This document shows positions 62,773-64,000 of a stretch of DNA of 64,000 bases, one piece after another. The notes below the pieces were generated by a model. The model saw nothing but the letters and a program-made list of their open reading frames with translations, had not been told where the DNA came from and ran no database searches. The DNA comes from Clostridia bacterium (GTDB lineage: Bacteria; Bacillota; Clostridia; TANB77; CAG-508). The stretch covers positions 1-64,000 of the forward strand of contig CAAGEF010000115.1 of assembly GCA_900768805.1 (NCBI GenBank), written 5' to 3'. The stretch's first letter is position 1. Every line of letters begins with the position of its first letter. The position numbers and the translations under genes are program-made.

Positions 62773-64000
62773 TTATAAGTGTATAACCATATCTTTTATT
62801 GCAGCAACAATTTTAAAAGACTTATCTTCTTTAGAAATCGCTTCCTTTAAATCTTCTTTTAAACTGTTTCTTGCGACTACAGAACCATGTACCAATACTA
62901 ATTTTTCTGTATTTTGTTTACTTCCAAATTTTAACAAATCTTTTCGATCAGCATGACTAGAAAAAGTTGTTAAATTGATACAATCTGCTTTACTCTCTAC
63001 GGGATCTCCACTAATTTTTATAACTTTATTTTCTTTATAATTTTTTATACGATAACTAAGATAACTATTATCATTACCAGTAAAGCCACTAAAAATTATC
63101 ATGCTATTAGAATCACTTAAATATTCGTGTAAATAGCTAAGTACTCTACCATTTGTACAAAATCCTGATGAAGATATAACAATTTTAGGAAAATGACTTT
63201 TTACTATAGCTAAAGAATCTTCTTTTTCAGTAATAAATTTTACATTTTTCCAATTACGAACATTTTCCCATAATTCTAAATCTTCATTTTCTAAAATTTG
63301 ATCATATAAATTACAAATATCACAAGATAACATTGAATCAACTATAATATCATATTTAAAATTTTCATCTTTATTATAAATATTATATAAATTTGTCAAT
63401 ATTTCCTGAGTCCTGCTAAAACTAAAACAAGGCATAATCACTGAACCACCACGTTCTGTAACAGTATTAATAGCAGTACGAAGATGTTCCAAATCAAACT
63501 TTCTTGTTTTCTTATTTTGTCTTCCTGGTTCGCCATAAGTCGATTCCATAATGGTAATTTTATTAAATCTTTCATCAATTTCTGTATTTTTTAAATAATG
63601 ATTATCTGTATGTAAAGCTCCAATATCAGAAGTATATAATATTGAAGTTTTTTGATTATTATTTCCAGTAAGTGTAAGTCTTAATTGTCTTGCACCAACA
63701 CAATGACTGTTTTCTAACCATTCAAAAGAAATTGTATCATCTAAAACATTTATTTGATGAGTTTCGTCATATTCATAAACCAAAGACATTGTATTATATA
63801 CATCTTCTTCAGAATAAATAGGAGAGTAATCACGTTTATATTTAAAAGATAAAATATTAGCTTCACTTTTTAAGATAAATGCACAATTTAACAATAAAGG
63901 TTTCATTAATAAAGCAGTAGCATGAGAAGCAATAATTTTACCTCTAAATCCTTCTTTTACTAAACGAGGTATTAATCCAATATGATCCACATGTGTATGA
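62773..64000 (-). CDS. Beta-CASP metallo-beta-lactamase nuclease (5' end outside window)
   Basis: At least 409 codons; the gene continues past the right edge. The first visible residues read HTHVDH, the HxHxDH metal motif of the metallo-beta-lactamase fold. Then come LENSHCVGA, the motif with D in YTSDIG, and beta-CASP motifs: A-type ESTYGEP, SSSGFCTNGR, FSSHADRKDL, and VLVHGS near the end. These are the marks of RNA-processing nucleases (CPSF-73/RNase J-related, archaeal aCPSF-like). A phage copy may process or degrade RNA. It lies upstream of the ClpP-like gene. Confidence 0.88.
   Translation of the reverse strand, partial: HTHVDHIGLIPRLVKEGFRGKIIASHATALLMKPLLLNCAFILKSEANILSFKYKRDYSPIYSEEDVYNTMSLVYEYDETHQINVLDDTISFEWLENSHCVGARQLRLTLTGNNNQKTSILYTSDIGALHTDNHYLKNTEIDERFNKITIMESTYGEPGRQNKKTRKFDLEHLRTAINTVTERGGSVIMPCFSFSRTQEILTNLYNIYNKDENFKYDIIVDSMLSCDICNLYDQILENEDLELWENVRNWKNVKFITEKEDSLAIVKSHFPKIVISSSGFCTNGRVLSYLHEYLSDSNSMIIFSGFTGNDNSYLSYRIKNYKENKVIKISGDPVESKADCINLTTFSSHADRKDLLKFGSKQNTEKLVLVHGSVVARNSLKEDLKEAISKEDKSFKIVAAIKDMVIHL

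Noticed and set aside
1..64000. CRISPR arrays, insertion-sequence transposases, or a diversity-generating retroelement for the tail genes.
   Set aside because: No regular spacer-repeat array, no transposase and no reverse transcriptase frame was found.

Overview
The window is a contiguous piece of a large, very AT-rich double-stranded DNA phage of the long-tailed siphovirus type. Strong AGGAGG-type ribosome binding sites, the low GC, the LLH-type holin, the GH25 endolysin, the Hol-Tox-like toxins and the BspA-type leucine-rich repeats point to a Firmicutes host, probably a gut Clostridia member. The host is inferred and nothing in the window names it. Almost every gene lies on the minus strand, so transcription runs from right to left.

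Right to left, the layout is as follows. A beta-CASP nuclease (cut by the window edge), a ClpP-like protease and a metallophosphoesterase come first, then a tRNA-Pro. The packaging and head genes follow: small-subunit-like protein, large terminase, portal, protease/scaffold, decoration-like protein and major capsid protein. Connector genes and the major tail protein come next. An accessory island at about 38.0-43.1 kb holds HNH, tyrosine recombinase, GIY-YIG and RusA genes. Then come the tail-assembly genes, an approximately 3,493-residue tape measure protein, distal tail and baseplate genes, a BspA-LRR tail protein, several adhesin or enzyme genes (collagen-like, GH16, GH25 endolysin, BppU-like, DUF4832-like), and the receptor-binding tailspike region at 0.7-4.4 kb.

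Four genes or gene parts are interrupted by what look like group I introns. The terminase intron carries a LAGLIDADG gene with four N-terminal helix-turn-helix repeats. The major tail protein has a small intron without an ORF and a final exon of only 20 codons. The tape measure gene has two introns: one carries a decayed Zn-finger/Vsr-like endonuclease gene, the other carries plus-strand cargo.

Two systems stand out. (1) The two tailspike bodies at 0.7-2.7 kb (plus) and 2.7-4.4 kb (minus) converge, and each begins at an inverted copy of a 22-bp palindromic site (701-722 and 4283-4304, 21/22 identical) at the same in-frame SVNKYL codons. The plus body has no start codon of its own. This is the expected anatomy of an invertible receptor-binding-protein switch, and a tyrosine recombinase at 39.8-40.8 kb is a candidate invertase. 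(2) The second tape-measure intron holds a promoter-driven zinc-ribbon gene and three tandem type I toxin-antitoxin loci (28.2-29.3 kb). Each locus has a 26-30 residue membrane peptide, a convergent antisense RNA with a TTGACG-N17-TATAAT promoter, a shared bidirectional terminator, matching 5' repeats and a sequestered ribosome binding site. They lie antisense to the tape-measure pre-mRNA, so late phage transcription would itself make RNA against the toxins.
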